From: Nitzschia sp. pyKryTriq1
Lineage: Eukaryota > Bacillariophyta > Bacillariophyceae > Bacillariales > Bacillariaceae
Direction: 5' to 3'
DNA length: 64,000 bases
Assembly (NCBI GenBank): GCA_956465555.1
Contig: OY101128.1
Span: 496,001-560,000, forward strand
Positions 43,701 to 52,548 of this stretch are shown one piece after another. Positions within the stretch are counted from its first letter, which is position 1; each line of letters begins with the position of its first letter. The notes under the pieces were generated by a model. That model made no database searches, was not told the DNA's origin, and saw only the letters and a program-made list of their open reading frames with translations. A program made the position numbers and the translations under genes.

Positions 43701-44668
43701 ATGCGTTTACAGAGTTGTCCAGTGGCACCCATCAGATGCGAGAGACTTTCATCCGAGACTTGGAGCAATCCAACGCTCGGGAATCAAGTCTGGCTAAGGA
43801 AGTGGTTTCTCTTCAACTAGAAATCGAGAGCGCAAAAAGAAAGTTGACTGAATTGAAGTCGAACCCTCCACCAGCTGCCTACTATCAAAAGAAGATCGAG
43901 AAACTTCAAGCCGACGTGACCCACCTATCAAGGGAGAATCATTCATTGATCTCGGAACGTGACTCCTTCAGCATTACTAGCGGAAGGGCCAGCGTCAGTG
44001 AGAGGCAACGTCCTATGACCGCCAGAGACTGCAGAAAACAAGCCCTCGCCAGTATCAACGCGAGTTACAGCGAGTCGATTGCTGCTGATTCGTTCAGTGT
44101 CACAAGTGAAAAGCAACCTGCTCCCAACAACACGAACGCCAGAGGAGGCTACAGAAAACAGTCCCGCCCCAATGTCAACGCGAGTTACAGCGAGTCAAAT
44201 ATGGCTTCTGATTCCTTCAGCGTCGCAAGTGAAAAGCAACCTCCAATGACCGCCAGAGACTGCAGAAAACAAGCCCTCGCCAGTATCAACGCTAGCTACA
44301 GCGAGTCGATGGCAGCTGACTCGTTCAGTGTCACAAGTGAAAAGCAGCCTGCTCCAAACATGAATGCCGGAGGAGGCCACAGAAAGCAGTCGCTCCCCGA
44401 AATCAATGCGATGTACAGTGAGTCCATGGCTGCTGATTCTTTCAGCGTCGCCAGTGAAGTCAGTGAAAGGCAACATCAAGGGCCGATCATGGATGCCAGA
44501 GCCTGTCGAAAACAATCCCGCCCCGATCTTAGCAAGCGCCGTTCTCGTGCTGTCAAGTTCAACCCCAACAACAACAGCAGGCAGCAGCAAGCACGCACGG
44601 AAACCAGACAGGGGACCCGTGACTCCTTTTGGGAGGAGGACGAAATGGGGCCTCTGGACGAACGCTAA
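34769..44668 (+). CDS. Giant coiled-coil protein, about 3299 residues, with internal repeats
   Basis: A single intronless frame of almost 10 kb. The first ATG is 34,769 (MDSSTLQSARSMSP); the open frame extends upstream only from a GTG. Residues 1-150 are disordered and acidic. Most of the rest is Glu/Lys/Gln/Leu-rich coiled coil. A composite module recurs: an LELSQVI helix (near 36,370, 37,550, 38,535, 38,865 and 41,045) and a segment of form R-S-x3-M-x-x-T-E-R-x-M-A-E-A-K-C (nine copies between 36,125 and 41,250). At 39,989-40,780 there are 264-nt tandem copies. The C-terminal 180 residues are about 40-residue Ser-rich repeats (NASYSES, DSFSV). The length and repeats resemble golgin, centrosomal or cytoskeletal linker proteins; no motor or calponin domain is visible. 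Function unknown. Confidence 0.85.
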   Translation: MDSSTLQSARSMSPKRVGGGPSVLIDETGMEIEMEMDASLFPLDLAASPHSIASSRARTPGTGTGRGGYFFGEDDDKASMSLPSTPKVGGALPEAPSPAWSAWSPRPDELKQQQQEDRQAENDKEDQADEPRKAEDERDSAEESRDTRTTNLVGSSVEDASYSSALLSVLQSRIHELEDALVEKQKQSPEDSSSAQVFEAGQLFSCAGLGEHIANDATKCLPTLPQHHRRAESDERMATMELQLQESRKFNKDLTKVCDSLNVELQLAKEREQTLLERLDVTTSRLECMIAPLNEPTSPKQQNAPRGGRRGKREKAGVLEDKVASLELSKQQQDTNVVKLQNQIVTLETQLQSERNENKSLKAQLGDRPLRVRAQLHSVSSQALQYKMQVESLQEQLESTRKSNQTERTMIEREAKSRINVLETKVHLKDGQIQSLKKDLEAKQVLEDHVRQTSATVFATERAMANAKCTALESNIEMLKNELSEEAARSSEQQDRIETLEKEFYKSQETIGFQNTKIQKTNTENDKLRQKMLQLSQVILKVSRDMQRNIDALEKKNEDLQDRLQAEQSEEMKSQRDIQRRLRRSLRVMTTTERSMAEAQCCILRTEMERSEVALEILRLHASEQTAELQSSKFETISLRYLVDGLHEQLQCMLEDKLELSSTVGIWQSRVESLQRLVNTISGESNPSMHSADQSKESQDPEGPSMWQIKEAVSQISSLETANYDLQTRLLDTKQKLSQSQLRTNNLEKSLLKTQKELAAYQSDELKLQMHALQKNLEYAVSQATEYQDQIESLRTELQSTRESKELEVASIRESLESRLHEATSLSDQMRQENNRLGDEIARLYEEVAGKQEVEQQLRRSSGAMVATERARATAASAALESELAQARKERDVALDEHDLSQKENKTLKSKVEKTQIESYKLRKKLLELSQVIIKISRQMQGNIDSVERENDALQAEIEDGQQEQRTANTEIQDKLKRSAAAMIATERTAAEAKYTLLLSDYETLQAELLDRLEESENEVIAQRSLAEANYSTLLAGYESLQADFKSEIDRRENLECTINSLTTSNEELKSQLENSEKEMSILKSTQSVSAKTEARFAALKAELSSLKDRLELVSSHSSQYQKQIELLQSDLRESKDAASAYNAVLHKRDQLEKEVKALQEEITSRKTIECQITRSSATMISTERTMAEAKCSMMESEITDLQQQLSALNAKAFQYQSTLEAALKDLSSTTAKNEGQKRKIHKMSDENKILRNKLLELSQVIQVELQNSHTENRDQLMRIEALHKDKIEGMSAKNRALRREKLALEKEVSSLKESIAVVKVEYENVIESLRAELSQSKDDNDKKVNTLHDLESKNKQLKTKLSNLSEVVSQPSGDMQQSVEVVMRGTDDLAMELSLALAEERNSKHEIQTRLQRSTKTIIATQRAMVEAQCTFQRFEKEFREARIDQRQHEAEIEIVSLLDAKIDLQNKLHYVQSELHSQRHIFENGVQDFEATTCSKENAKEDARSTELHAEVKKYKQQLTELSSKHTKSLEYLQSLQLKLQEARERSNAELESMKTSYQSQLEEGNTKVQNIRLEKEALESQLKVLLDSKDSLQATEEQTRRNLSAIVDTERAVAESKYSAFESEIAELRMKLQDVTESERTHCDENQSLKAKLDTLETKSSQSIEEIDSLKLQIKLTTLEKEELTEKLAELADKLRTAEDQVVALKDGANQQAKASQTRIVELADQNVKLTDNINDLLSKQKDAEATITSLQSEIDAKKGDLDHTREAYTAKLGNTSSQVELFQCQKVELEHQVGTLREELAVHEEAENRLRLETEKLQEALSSTLSKQKDAEATITSLQSEIDAKNSDLDHTREAYTAVLGDASSQVEILQGQKVELERQVGTLREELAVHEEAENRLRLETEKLQEDLSSILSKQKDAETTITSLQSEIDAKNGELDRTITSLQSEIDAKNGELDRTREAYTAQLGDASSQIELLRGQRDEFESLVGTLREEFAAHVEAEKRLRVETKENIDKERLKADGRCSVLESEIADLRTELDGTVAMVQEHQERNDNIEIELKRAEADNKEKRGTIHKFQAQNKSLKTKLMELSQVIGHLSLEMEQSVDGLRQQKDKIQAEFEHDIAKERVSRADIQSRLIHSMKAMVATDRAKAAAESTFFRCDFDQLEEQRNLESARVTILQRELETFRDRAQYLEGLYDAVSNQLKTSHQKFDGSKNAAETLSQKLQAHVDSRDAQNKYLKAKLESQHKDYLQLQEEFQKHNVELARSVEEVAAKLEQKVAALEEASKRQAKADSQIHALNSSLSEVSAKLKDTTLLYSELETAMKQTEQQLQTATEEAFNSKCELETTQSTLNEATDANKTLMDERSSLLVQVEELCNSVQQLEKSNQQLLADIAAATTELQTRSVSHESSFTVLSNQVADATAQNTVLQEKLQKTSEQLGSTKRQLAQTNEILETVTNENKLFQQQIEDMSQKLDASQSAKQDLDEVLKRRNLELEESKDHVRELKKRLSELQDVADGTLVQMDGLKSANRTEIDQLRSLLGKQQTDLDSSRKEAADLIAKIAALEPELQTTRTDKENLEQQIEDARGENADLQLLLEKQDDQIHQFEEDIAERDEQERLNQVKFDGLKESLASVTGMLEEMTKSNSSLAARVDELEGELQSERQSKSAASTQVDEIRAQNARLENEITKLEVELDLVRSTDHSTKEKLDSLYRQAEEKELALENEIDECRKELLEEKSANGILKEVIGTLNAKNNDLQAQYVKLKQKRFGKLTRERDDLIANEKKLKMKIDALIVANKQIEKEVHKKEQRNQLLDEKLSETRATVVELTKAVDKMANDNTAKLGSADSREASLAKEVVGLQLELETIRRKLAQSEEGYDALAVATEELSVELEALKRANQALLGERDSLRQTVAQAKSLKQQIQTLTVERDALRREVADSKSAVNAPGNSEELEAAVARNKLLDEKLREAENAFTELSSGTHQMRETFIRDLEQSNARESSLAKEVVSLQLEIESAKRKLTELKSNPPPAAYYQKKIEKLQADVTHLSRENHSLISERDSFSITSGRASVSERQRPMTARDCRKQALASINASYSESIAADSFSVTSEKQPAPNNTNARGGYRKQSRPNVNASYSESNMASDSFSVASEKQPPMTARDCRKQALASINASYSESMAADSFSVTSEKQPAPNMNAGGGHRKQSLPEINAMYSESMAADSFSVASEVSERQHQGPIMDARACRKQSRPDLSKRRSRAVKFNPNNNSRQQQARTETRQGTRDSFWEEDEMGPLDER
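39989..40780 (+). repeat. 264-nt tandem repeat inside giant coiled-coil gene
   Basis: The phrase TCGAAGCAGAAGGATGCAGA begins near 39,992, 40,256 and 40,520, an exact 264-nt (88-codon) period. Copies 1-2 and 2-3 are mostly identical; the third is diverged beyond about 40,650. Inside copy 3, a 54-nt unit is doubled exactly (40,544-40,597 and 40,598-40,651). All periods are multiples of 3, so the frame is kept. Confidence 0.9.
43963..44530 (+). repeat. C-terminal 120-nt-class coding repeats of giant protein
   Basis: Five units carry RKQ-x-N-A-S-Y-S-E-S and D-S-F-S-V-x-S-E. They alternate in two types: type A has MTARDCRKQALASINASYSE (near 44,016 and 44,247), type B has GGYRKQSRP or GGHRKQSLP (near 44,146 and 44,373). 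The two A copies are almost identical at DNA level, so the last duplication was of an A+B pair. Confidence 0.85.
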
Positions 44669-45964
44669 GTGATGTATGTGGTCAGTGCATGCAATGACTA
44701 CACGTACATTTTTTAAACTCTCATTGCAACAGACCTTTACATTATTGCAGAACAAAAAATCCAAACATATTACAAAACATTAGCGACATGTCGTCGCTTC
44801 TTGTATCTTACTAGACTATTCATATTTTATGTACCACAGTTCTGTACTTTATACATCTTACTACTAGACTATACATATGTTATTTACCACAGTTCATACA
44901 TACACAGACTACTCTCTTTCTTTGGCCCACTATATCTCTACTCTCTACGAAATGCTATCATATTCTCTCAAGTATGTACTCGTAGCTACCGGTCCAAACG
45001 CTCTAGTAGTAGTACTAGTAGAGTAGTATAATATCTTCGATGATGATGATGATGATGATGATTATTCTTCGATCGAATCGTCCCAGGTCCTTCACTGCCA
45101 GCGTGCATCGCCCGAATAGCCATATACCCTCTACAGTACAGTACTACTACCGTTACGTAGAACAGCCGACTACTACTGTAGTAGAGGGACAGGGAAGAAG
45201 AATCTTCTTTTCTTTTCGGGGGCTATATAAAAATCGGAACCAAAGAACTCATGAAGTTTCCAAATTTTGATGTGCGAGTACATTCAGAAGCGTAGGATTC
45301 TACGCAAACTGGTAGTCGATCACTTGTGTCAAGTTCCAATCTGAAGTTCGGAACTGCTTCTTTGCGCATAAATTGTACCTTCGCGCACCGGGCCGGCATT
45401 CTGACACGGGCTTCAAGCGCACAAGACGAACAACAACTGGGTATAATAGTACCGGTACGCAGTACCAGTACAGTACTCGTATCAACCTCCGAGCAAGATT
45501 TTCAGAACTTCACCTCTCTACCAGTGTACTCGTAGAGAGTCTACTGGTACAGACAGCTGGTACAGTACAGTACTGTACTGAACTAAACTCAACTCCATCA
45601 AGTGAGAAGATACGGCCAGGAACGCCAACTGCCGATTTCTTTTGGGACAGAGTGGTGAATTGAAAACACTCATAGCATCGATCGTTCTTTCTACAGTAGC
45701 CATTTTCCCGGAGACACAGCAGACAGTACTCCTTGTAGAAGAGATACCATCAATCGATCTCGTTGCAGCACCAGCAAAATATACATAGTGTAAAACGTGA
45801 GTTTGTAGGACAGCACACTTATTCGATGCTGTGAGCTGTGCTTCCTTTGGGTTATTCTTTTGAAAACCAAGCTAACTTTCACGTTCTGTTCAGCATCGAC
45901 TTGCGCGGTTTTCTTTCAACTAGTAGCAGCAGTCACCACAAAACGACAACACAACATCATAATC
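44669..45964. other. Intergenic spacer; probable 5' UTR intron of next gene
   Basis: No supported gene. It contains a GAT microsatellite at 45,040-45,062 and an imperfect direct repeat (actagactat to taccacagttc near 44,811-44,845 and 44,868-44,905). GTAC-rich DNA lies at 45,440-45,600. A likely 5' UTR intron of the nucleoside transporter runs from GTGAGT near 45,799 to TTCAG near 45,895. Confidence 0.5.
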
Positions 45965-48156
45965 ATGACGGACGTTGAAAATCCAGATTTGGAGCCCAAG
46001 ACGGAAGGGCAAGAAGTTAGTAGAGAGGAATTGGAAGAGGGCACCGGTGGAGAAGAACCCAGCAAGAAAGATGTTATTGCGGCTCATCGATTGGATTCGG
46101 CGGATATCCGCGATCCCCACGCTGTCATTCACGGCGACGTCATCAAAGCGGATCCTGTGAACCCAGACGATCCGGACGCCCTCCCGTGGTTGAACAAGAT
46201 GATGAGTATGTTGTGGCTATTTGTGAAGGTTTCTTCGGCCCTTCTCCTTGTGGCATATCTTCTTGCGGCGTTCATCATCGACTTTAAGAGAGCTACTGCG
46301 CTCTTTGTGATCACTGTCACTGTGATCGTCTACAATATGTATGCGTACTGGGCCAAGCACAACGAAGAGAAGATGGACAAGGCCGAAGACGCAATCATCG
46401 AGTTCATGAAGAAGACAGACGCGGAGTGGAAGGCATCCGCTATGTTTTCGGGTGTCCTCATCCTCATCATGGTCATCATGATGGCAGTCACTGTTCGCGA
46501 TGGACGCAACATGGTTTCTCTGTTTGGAATGTTGGTCTTCCTCGCCCTCACCTGGCTCTTTTCGTGGAAACCTCACAAGGTCCAAATCCGTCCTGTCATT
46601 GGATCTACCTTTATCCAATTTATTTTTGGATACATTGTCATCCGTACCACGTGGGGTCTCGCCGCCATGGAATTTCTCGCCGATATTTTCACCACCTTGT
46701 TGGGGTACACGCTTGCAGGATCCAGCTTTGTCTTTGCGTGGTTGACCGATGGTTCATTGTACGGACGACCCTTCCAGCTGGCTCCTAATGCCGATGGAGA
46801 GGACATGGGGAGCTATGTCCTCGGTCCACCGTTTTTCTTCAGCGTTCTTCCTACCGTCATTTTCTTCTCTGCACTCATGTCCGTAGGATACTATATTCGT
46901 GCTCTTCCTTGGTTGGTCCGAAAACTGGGTAAGTCTCTTTCTTAGTACACACTTTCCTTGCTCAAGCCATGCTGAATGTTCTGATTTCCCGCCTCTTTTC
47001 TCAATCTTGACGATTCTTCTTTGCATTCGTAGGATACTTCTTGGGCATCCTTTTGGGTACCTCTGCCTCGGAGTCATTGTCGGCGGCAGGAAACATTTTC
47101 GTTGGACAAACCGAAGCTCCCTTGTTGGTCAAAGTAAGTACTGCATTAGCTACTTTCTGTAGTGTGTCTGAAGCCACACAATCCTCGTCTTGCATTCAAG
47201 AAAATGACACTCCATTCTATTACTGACGCACAATCCTCTTTCTCCATCCTGCTGCTCCAACTCGTCGTCCAGCCGTTTATGCAAGAAATGACCGATAGTG
47301 AGCTCCATGCGGTCATGACTGGTGGTTTCGCTACTATTGCCGGAAGTGTCTTTGGTCTCTACATCAGCTTCGGTAAGTCCAGTAAAGTGGAGTGGAGGCA
47401 AGTCCAGGCATAAAGGACCATCCATACTCCTGATTGATTGATCGTTGTTCCTAGTGCGCCACTCATCATTATTCTTATCATTCAGGTATTGATGGAGTCG
47501 CCATTCTCGCTGCCTCCATCATGTCGGCCCCTGCCGCACTTGCCATTTCCAAGATTGCCTACCCCGAAACAGAAGAAAGTCCCACTGCGACCGGAAAGAA
47601 GGGATCCTACCACATTCCTGACTCGGGAGATACCAATGTAGTCCACGCCGCCACCCAAGGAGCCGTGATCGGTACTCAACTGATGTTGAACATTGCTGGA
47701 AACCTTATTGCATTCTTGGCCATTATTGAAATGTTGGATCAGCTCATTATGTACTTGGGCGAACGTGTCGACATTGAAATCAGCTTTACGATTATCTGCA
47801 GCATCGTTTTCTACCCCGTGGCGTGGTTGATGGGCATCGACTCGGCGGACTGCCGTCAAATCGCCGAAGTGTTGGGTCTCAAACTCTTTGCCAATGAATT
47901 CGTAGCCTACGGCGTCCTGGCGTCCATCCAGTCCGAAATCAGTCCCCGATCGTACTACATTGCCTCGTATGCTCTCTGCGGATTTTCGAACTTTGGAAGT
48001 ATTGGAATCCAGCTGGGTGGACTCACTCCCTTGGCACCCAACAAAGGTGGATCTCTGGCCAAGCTTGTATTCAGTGCCATGATTGCCGGGAATACAGCCT
48101 GTCTCATGACTGCTTGTATCGCTGGTATTTTTTACGAGGAGAATTCTTCTCGTTAA
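45965..48156 (+). CDS. Concentrative nucleoside transporter (CNT/SLC28 family), four exons
   Basis: A sodium- or proton-coupled importer of nucleosides. Exons: 45965-46928, 47033-47133, 47273-47372, 47486-48156. The introns of 104, 139 and 113 nt all begin GTAAGT and end AG, and all joins keep frame; 611 residues, near the animal CNT length. The family hallmarks span the splice sites: [10 protein letters not shown] in exon 2, [20 protein letters not shown] in exon 3, and [20 protein letters not shown] in exon 4. The N-terminal 80 residues are acidic and cytosolic ([11 protein letters not shown]); about 10-13 membrane segments follow. The start at 45965 was chosen as the first ATG after the likely 5' UTR intron. 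Substrate range (purine, pyrimidine or both) cannot be read by eye. The next gene, on the same strand, handles a modified nucleoside base. Confidence 0.93.
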
Positions 48157-49145
48157 AAGGGAAAATTGGTCGTAGTCTCCGCTGCTCGGCGGGGGACTCC
48201 CGACAATGGTTGTTGATTTAGAAAAGTGGTTGGTTGATTCTTGGTTGGCTGGTATTTTTTATACAGCAGTGTCCCCAAGGAAAGAATGTGGTTGGAATCA
48301 ATCAACCATTCGTAGTTTTTATATTTATTCCCTATTTCAGTCTATATTATTTCCTTCCCTTGTACATTCATATTCGTACTACATTATTTGCATTAATGCC
48401 ATTCAAGTGCTCCTACTTCCTTACCGCTCGACAAGGACCTTCTTCTCAACTTTCTTGGTCCGAGACAGTATCAGCATACCGGTAGTCGCCTCTACCCCTA
48501 GCACATTACGAGTACTCTTTTATATAGGGGAAAAGTAGTACCGGTAGAGGAGTGTAATACTTCATGAAAAGCAAAAGTAGTAGCACTGTACTCCCCCTGC
48601 CCGCTCTACTAGAGTAGTAGTAGTAGTAGAGAGGAGGGAACGTTTTCTGCTCGCTGCTCTACTCTAGAGTAGCTGCTCTCTCTCTACTACTACTACTAGC
48701 TACTACTAGCTACTCTCTCTAGAGAGAGACTCTACTCTCTACTACTACTACTACTACTCTAGAGTAGAGAGAGAGAGAGAGAGAGTAGAGAGTATAGACG
48801 GACGCATGGCAGATCGTTTCGTTCGGAGTAGTCATGGAATCTACGGTGGCACCGCACCGGTATACGCACCGTATGAGTAGAGTACCAGTACTGCTGTACC
48901 AGTACTGTACCAGTACCTGGTACTGTACGGCACAGACGAGTACTGTTCGCAAAAAGCAAGACGAGAGTGATGATGGAGGGCCATACCCCGGTAATACGGT
49001 ACATAGAGCGGAGCGTGGCGGTAGAACATGTATGATGATGATGGAATATCACGTCTTCACCACAATAGAGTTTATTTATGACAACGGCAATACCTTGCGA
49101 CTCATACCATTAGATTCCTTTTAGTACTTATTCGCTATCAAGTCA
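48157..49145. other. Intergenic spacer with CTA/GAG low-complexity block
   Basis: No supported gene. 48,590-48,800 is almost wholly tandem CTA, TAG, GAGA and TCTC units with strong self-complementarity. 48,840-48,940 is rich in GTACCAGTACTG-type words. It presumably also contains the 3' end of the transporter transcript and the promoter of the queuosine-salvage gene. Confidence 0.6.
48590..48800. repeat. CTA/TAG and GA/TC self-complementary low-complexity block
   Basis: Runs of CTA or TAG triplets alternate with GAGAGA or CTCTCT runs, so several segments can pair with each other (for example CTACTCTAGAGTAG near 48,659 and ACTCTAGAGTAGAG near 48,755). Confidence 0.7.
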
Positions 49146-50210
49146 ATGGCTGAAAAGAATCATCTTCTTTTCTCAACTCGCGAAGAATATCCGATTATTC
49201 ATCATGCCGACGAAAAAAGATACCGTACCCCGCCGTATGAAATCGTTCGATCGACCTGTCGGCAGTTCCACTCGGATCGTGTCATGGTCGACGTTCAGGC
49301 CGCCCAAGCCTTTGCCCAAGAGTTGGATGTGGAAATGATCCAAAAATCTGGACCTTCTTTGGCCTACAACGCAAATGATGGTATATCCTCTACTGCATTT
49401 GACAGCGTGGACGACGAAGCTGCCTTTGTCGCGTTGTTCCATGCTCTCGATTTTGGTTCCGGCTGGAGACCGGCCCTCCACAGGCACCACGGAAAAGGAG
49501 CATTTTTGACAATACAGCCAGGAGTCGTAGCGTTTTACAGGGCACACCCGAAACTCACTTCCCAAGAGCTAATGGACACTACCAAGGAAGAAGTTGCTAA
49601 AGCCTTCGGCTTGGAAGGGAACGAGGAAGTTGAGGATTTCGTGGAACTTTTGCACAAGGTTATTTTGGAGCTGGGGGAAAACACACAGGAGCATGGCTCG
49701 TTGAGGTCTTTTGTCAGGAAGACACTTGGGAATGTTTCCAAGGCGACACCAGCCGCTGATTTGGTGTGGGGCCTGGTGGAAGCCTTTCCAAATACATTTG
49801 ATGATTTTAACACTGTGAACGGGCATCGGGTGTGTTTCTACAAAAAGGCTCAACTAGTGGTGGGCGAGCTGTATCATCGATTCCGTTCCGAAGATGCCCG
49901 CTTCGATTTTACGGACGGGAACAAATTGACTGCTTACATTGACAATGTAATTTGTGCGGCCTTGCGATATAAGAAGGTTATCGTGCCCTGCCAGGAGTTG
50001 GTGGAACGCATTGAAAACGGGACGGAACTTTCGGTGGGGTCAGAAGATGAGGTTGCTCTACGAGCGGCGGCTTGTGTTGGGATTGAGGAAGTAGTCAGGA
50101 CGGTATCTTTATCAGCGATGGAACTTGACAGCTACCTTTGGGGTGGATTTGGGAAGGTTCCGGAAATTCGCAAGTTCCAACGGCATGCTACAAAAACTAT
50201 TTTCTACTAG
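49146..50210 (+). CDS. Queuosine salvage protein (DUF2419/Qng1-like)
   Basis: A 354-residue intronless protein similar to the eukaryotic queuosine 5'-phosphate N-glycosylase/salvage family (C9orf64/QNG1). This enzyme frees queuine from queuosine nucleotides so that it can be reinserted in tRNA anticodons; eukaryotes cannot make queuine themselves. Recognised family features, in order: FPNTFDDF, then HRVCFYKKAQLVVGELYHRF, then FTDGNKLTAYIDNVICAALRY (an Asp-containing active-site strand), and the C-terminal SYLWGGFGKVPE followed by FQRHATKTIFY. Length is normal for the family (about 340). It follows the nucleoside transporter on the same strand, 989 nt downstream. Confidence 0.88.
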   Translation: MAEKNHLLFSTREEYPIIHHADEKRYRTPPYEIVRSTCRQFHSDRVMVDVQAAQAFAQELDVEMIQKSGPSLAYNANDGISSTAFDSVDDEAAFVALFHALDFGSGWRPALHRHHGKGAFLTIQPGVVAFYRAHPKLTSQELMDTTKEEVAKAFGLEGNEEVEDFVELLHKVILELGENTQEHGSLRSFVRKTLGNVSKATPAADLVWGLVEAFPNTFDDFNTVNGHRVCFYKKAQLVVGELYHRFRSEDARFDFTDGNKLTAYIDNVICAALRYKKVIVPCQELVERIENGTELSVGSEDEVALRAAACVGIEEVVRTVSLSAMELDSYLWGGFGKVPEIRKFQRHATKTIFY

Positions 50211-51370
50211 CGACGACAAGGAGCGAAGCTGCCTGCAGACTAACTACTTGTACATAACATTATCATAAAAATGGAAGGACGCCAACGGTAGTCTACGTAC
50301 TACCGGTACAATGTAGGCCTGCTTGGTACCCCAGAAGAATTATTTCTGGGACATCCGGCGAAAGAGCATCGTGCAAGTTATATTCGGTGTGCCATTGATG
50401 AATCATCATCACACCAGCTCCGTACGAGTACTGCACTGGTATCGTATGAGTACAAGTACAGTACCGGTAGCTACCCCGGGACCCCCAGAGGCATGCCCAT
50501 CTGGGGTCTATTGAGAGAACAGTGGAATCCATCATCAAGGAAAGAATCACTTGTTTGTGTACCGGAAATACCGGTAGTTCTCTTTGCAAGACACAGGCCC
50601 CGCTAAAAAGATGCGAGGCTTCTTGGAACAACGAGATCATCGTCGAAGTCATTTTTGTGAACTACAGTACCGGTACCATTAATCTAGCTAGTAGTATCTG
50701 GTACCATGCGTGCCGTAACGGTACTGTCTACCGGTACTTTTCTCTCAACAACTAAGTTCTCATTCTCAGAAGGGCATATATGATTCATGAACTTCAATGC
50801 GCCAGGTAAGATTCTGGAATTCGTTAGAACGCAACATCAAATTTTCATTCACATTCGCTAGCACCGGGTAAAAGTACCATGTATCGAAATTCCGTCTTGA
50901 AGGGAATGCAGCAAAGAGTTGGTGGCGGAACAATGATCAATCGATCGTCTTCGTTTGAGAATGCCGCGAGCCTGCATGTAGTAGATGGGTCGTCTATTAT
51001 ATGGCGGGGCCTAAATGTTGTCTCCAATTAAGGATTGCAGGCTAGAGCGCATCCAAAACAGAACTTCCCTAATTGTCGTTCTCAATTCCCTTTCTCCGAG
51101 CGAGAGAGACAACTACATTAACCAACGAGATACTGGGTTGTTTTACGCTAGATTTTTAAGTGCGTGTTTCGAGAGATGACGACTACTCCCTCCCTCCTCA
51201 AGAAGAAACATCAATGTGCGTCTAATCCCGCGTTGAAGGCGCCCCACATCCTTCGGGCTTTTCGCACACTTCTTTGTTTCTTCGGCGCCTCACAGAATAA
51301 CTCAGGAGACAAAAAGAGCATTTACGTCGATCGAACCCCCTCTTGAAAGTTTGTGTAGTTTTCAAGAAGC
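50211..51370. other. Intergenic spacer, GTAC/TACCGGTA-rich
   Basis: No supported gene. GTACCGG or CCGGTA words are frequent from 50,285 to 50,745. Nothing else recognised. Confidence 0.6.
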
Positions 51371-52153
51371 ATGATGACTTGTACTCTGATGAATGATAGC
51401 TCCTCCAACAGTTGCGCCTTTGACACCCCAGCATCCAAGCTGAACAGGCGGGCACTATCCTCACCAGCAGTTTCCACCGCCAAGAACTCGCCTTCGGCGC
51501 CGTCTCAAGAAGACTCTATAATGGGTATTATGGGGAACAAAGTCCAATTCTCAAAGAACTGTCGTATGAGATTGTGCAGTCACAACAAGTCTCCTCAACG
51601 CAAAAGCAAAGTGTGGTACAGCGCCGACGATTATCAAGTGATGCGGGGCGAGTGCTCCTTGACCATCAACCTTGCAAAGAAAGCCCTGAGTTTATGTGCC
51701 ACTGATACAGCAAGCCATACGCCACAGGACCAAGAAAACACAGCATGTTACTCCTGCGAAGCACAACTTGCATGCCCGACGTTCGATTTTCGCCCTAGCG
51801 AATACTCCTGCCGTGGTTTGGAGCATCACATCTGCAGCCAGATGCGACATCGTCGGAGAGATCGAAGGATTCAAGCTCTTACGGCTGTGTATCACGAGCA
51901 AGTCCGTCAATATGACACCGATTCTTATAGCCCGGAGCGAATCGCCGAGGTATATCGAGAGATCTCGGAGGCCTGTCAGAGGGAAGCCCATGCAAGAGCC
52001 CTGCAATACTGGAATGAGGAACATCAAGAGCGCGACGAGGACGAGTCGTCTTCCTCAGTGATGGTGGGTGCTCCCAATCCCAACGACAGCTATTTTCTCC
52101 AGCACAGAGAACAAGATACAACCATGCATCTTGGGGAATGTGAGGAGCAATAG
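51371..52153 (+). CDS. Uncharacterised 260-residue protein, probable diatom family
   Basis: An intronless frame from ATGATG at 51371. The first 80 residues are Ser-rich. The core contains KVWYSADDYQVMRGECSL, then YSCRGLEHHICSQMRHRRRD, then RIQALTAVYHEQVRQYD, then PERIAEVYREISEACQREAH. From memory, this order (VWYS-x-x-DY, then RGLE, then basic helix, then ALxAVxxEQ-x-Q) is shared by many uncharacterised diatom proteins. No enzymatic motif is visible. The Arg-rich helix after RGLE could bind nucleic acid or acidic partners. The C-terminus is acidic. The two ATGs at 51,371 and 51,374 are equivalent starts. Confidence 0.65.
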   Translation: MMTCTLMNDSSSNSCAFDTPASKLNRRALSSPAVSTAKNSPSAPSQEDSIMGIMGNKVQFSKNCRMRLCSHNKSPQRKSKVWYSADDYQVMRGECSLTINLAKKALSLCATDTASHTPQDQENTACYSCEAQLACPTFDFRPSEYSCRGLEHHICSQMRHRRRDRRIQALTAVYHEQVRQYDTDSYSPERIAEVYREISEACQREAHARALQYWNEEHQERDEDESSSSVMVGAPNPNDSYFLQHREQDTTMHLGECEEQ

Positions 52154-52548
52154 CTCAAACCGTAACTCGTAGCCTAATACAGCGCATATAAAGAATAGAA
52201 TAATATCTTTAAAGTTGTCAAAGAGTGCTGATAGTAGTACTAATCAAGCCTTTAAGGTACGGTAGTGGGATTCGATTCAATGCAACGCATATAGCAAGTT
52301 GGCAGTGTGGTGACGGGTATTCGAGATACACTTGCAGAACTTCCTTCTTGGTGCGAATAGGGCTGGCACTTCTTCGAGACTGGTGGATTCTTCTTCACTA
52401 CGAACCAGTACGTGCTGGATCGATCGTAACGAATACCAGCATGATGTCATCGAATTCAAAGGGCGAGAGACGGACAGGATTGTATCGTCTTGGACTCTCA
52501 ATCGACTGATAAAAAATACTCCCATGGCTTAGAGATTTCGATGGATCA
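52154..52548. other. Convergent spacer
   Basis: Nothing recognised. A short tandem of (aagaatcatcacat)-like units begins at about 52,541 and overlaps the modelled end of the next gene. Confidence 0.5.
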
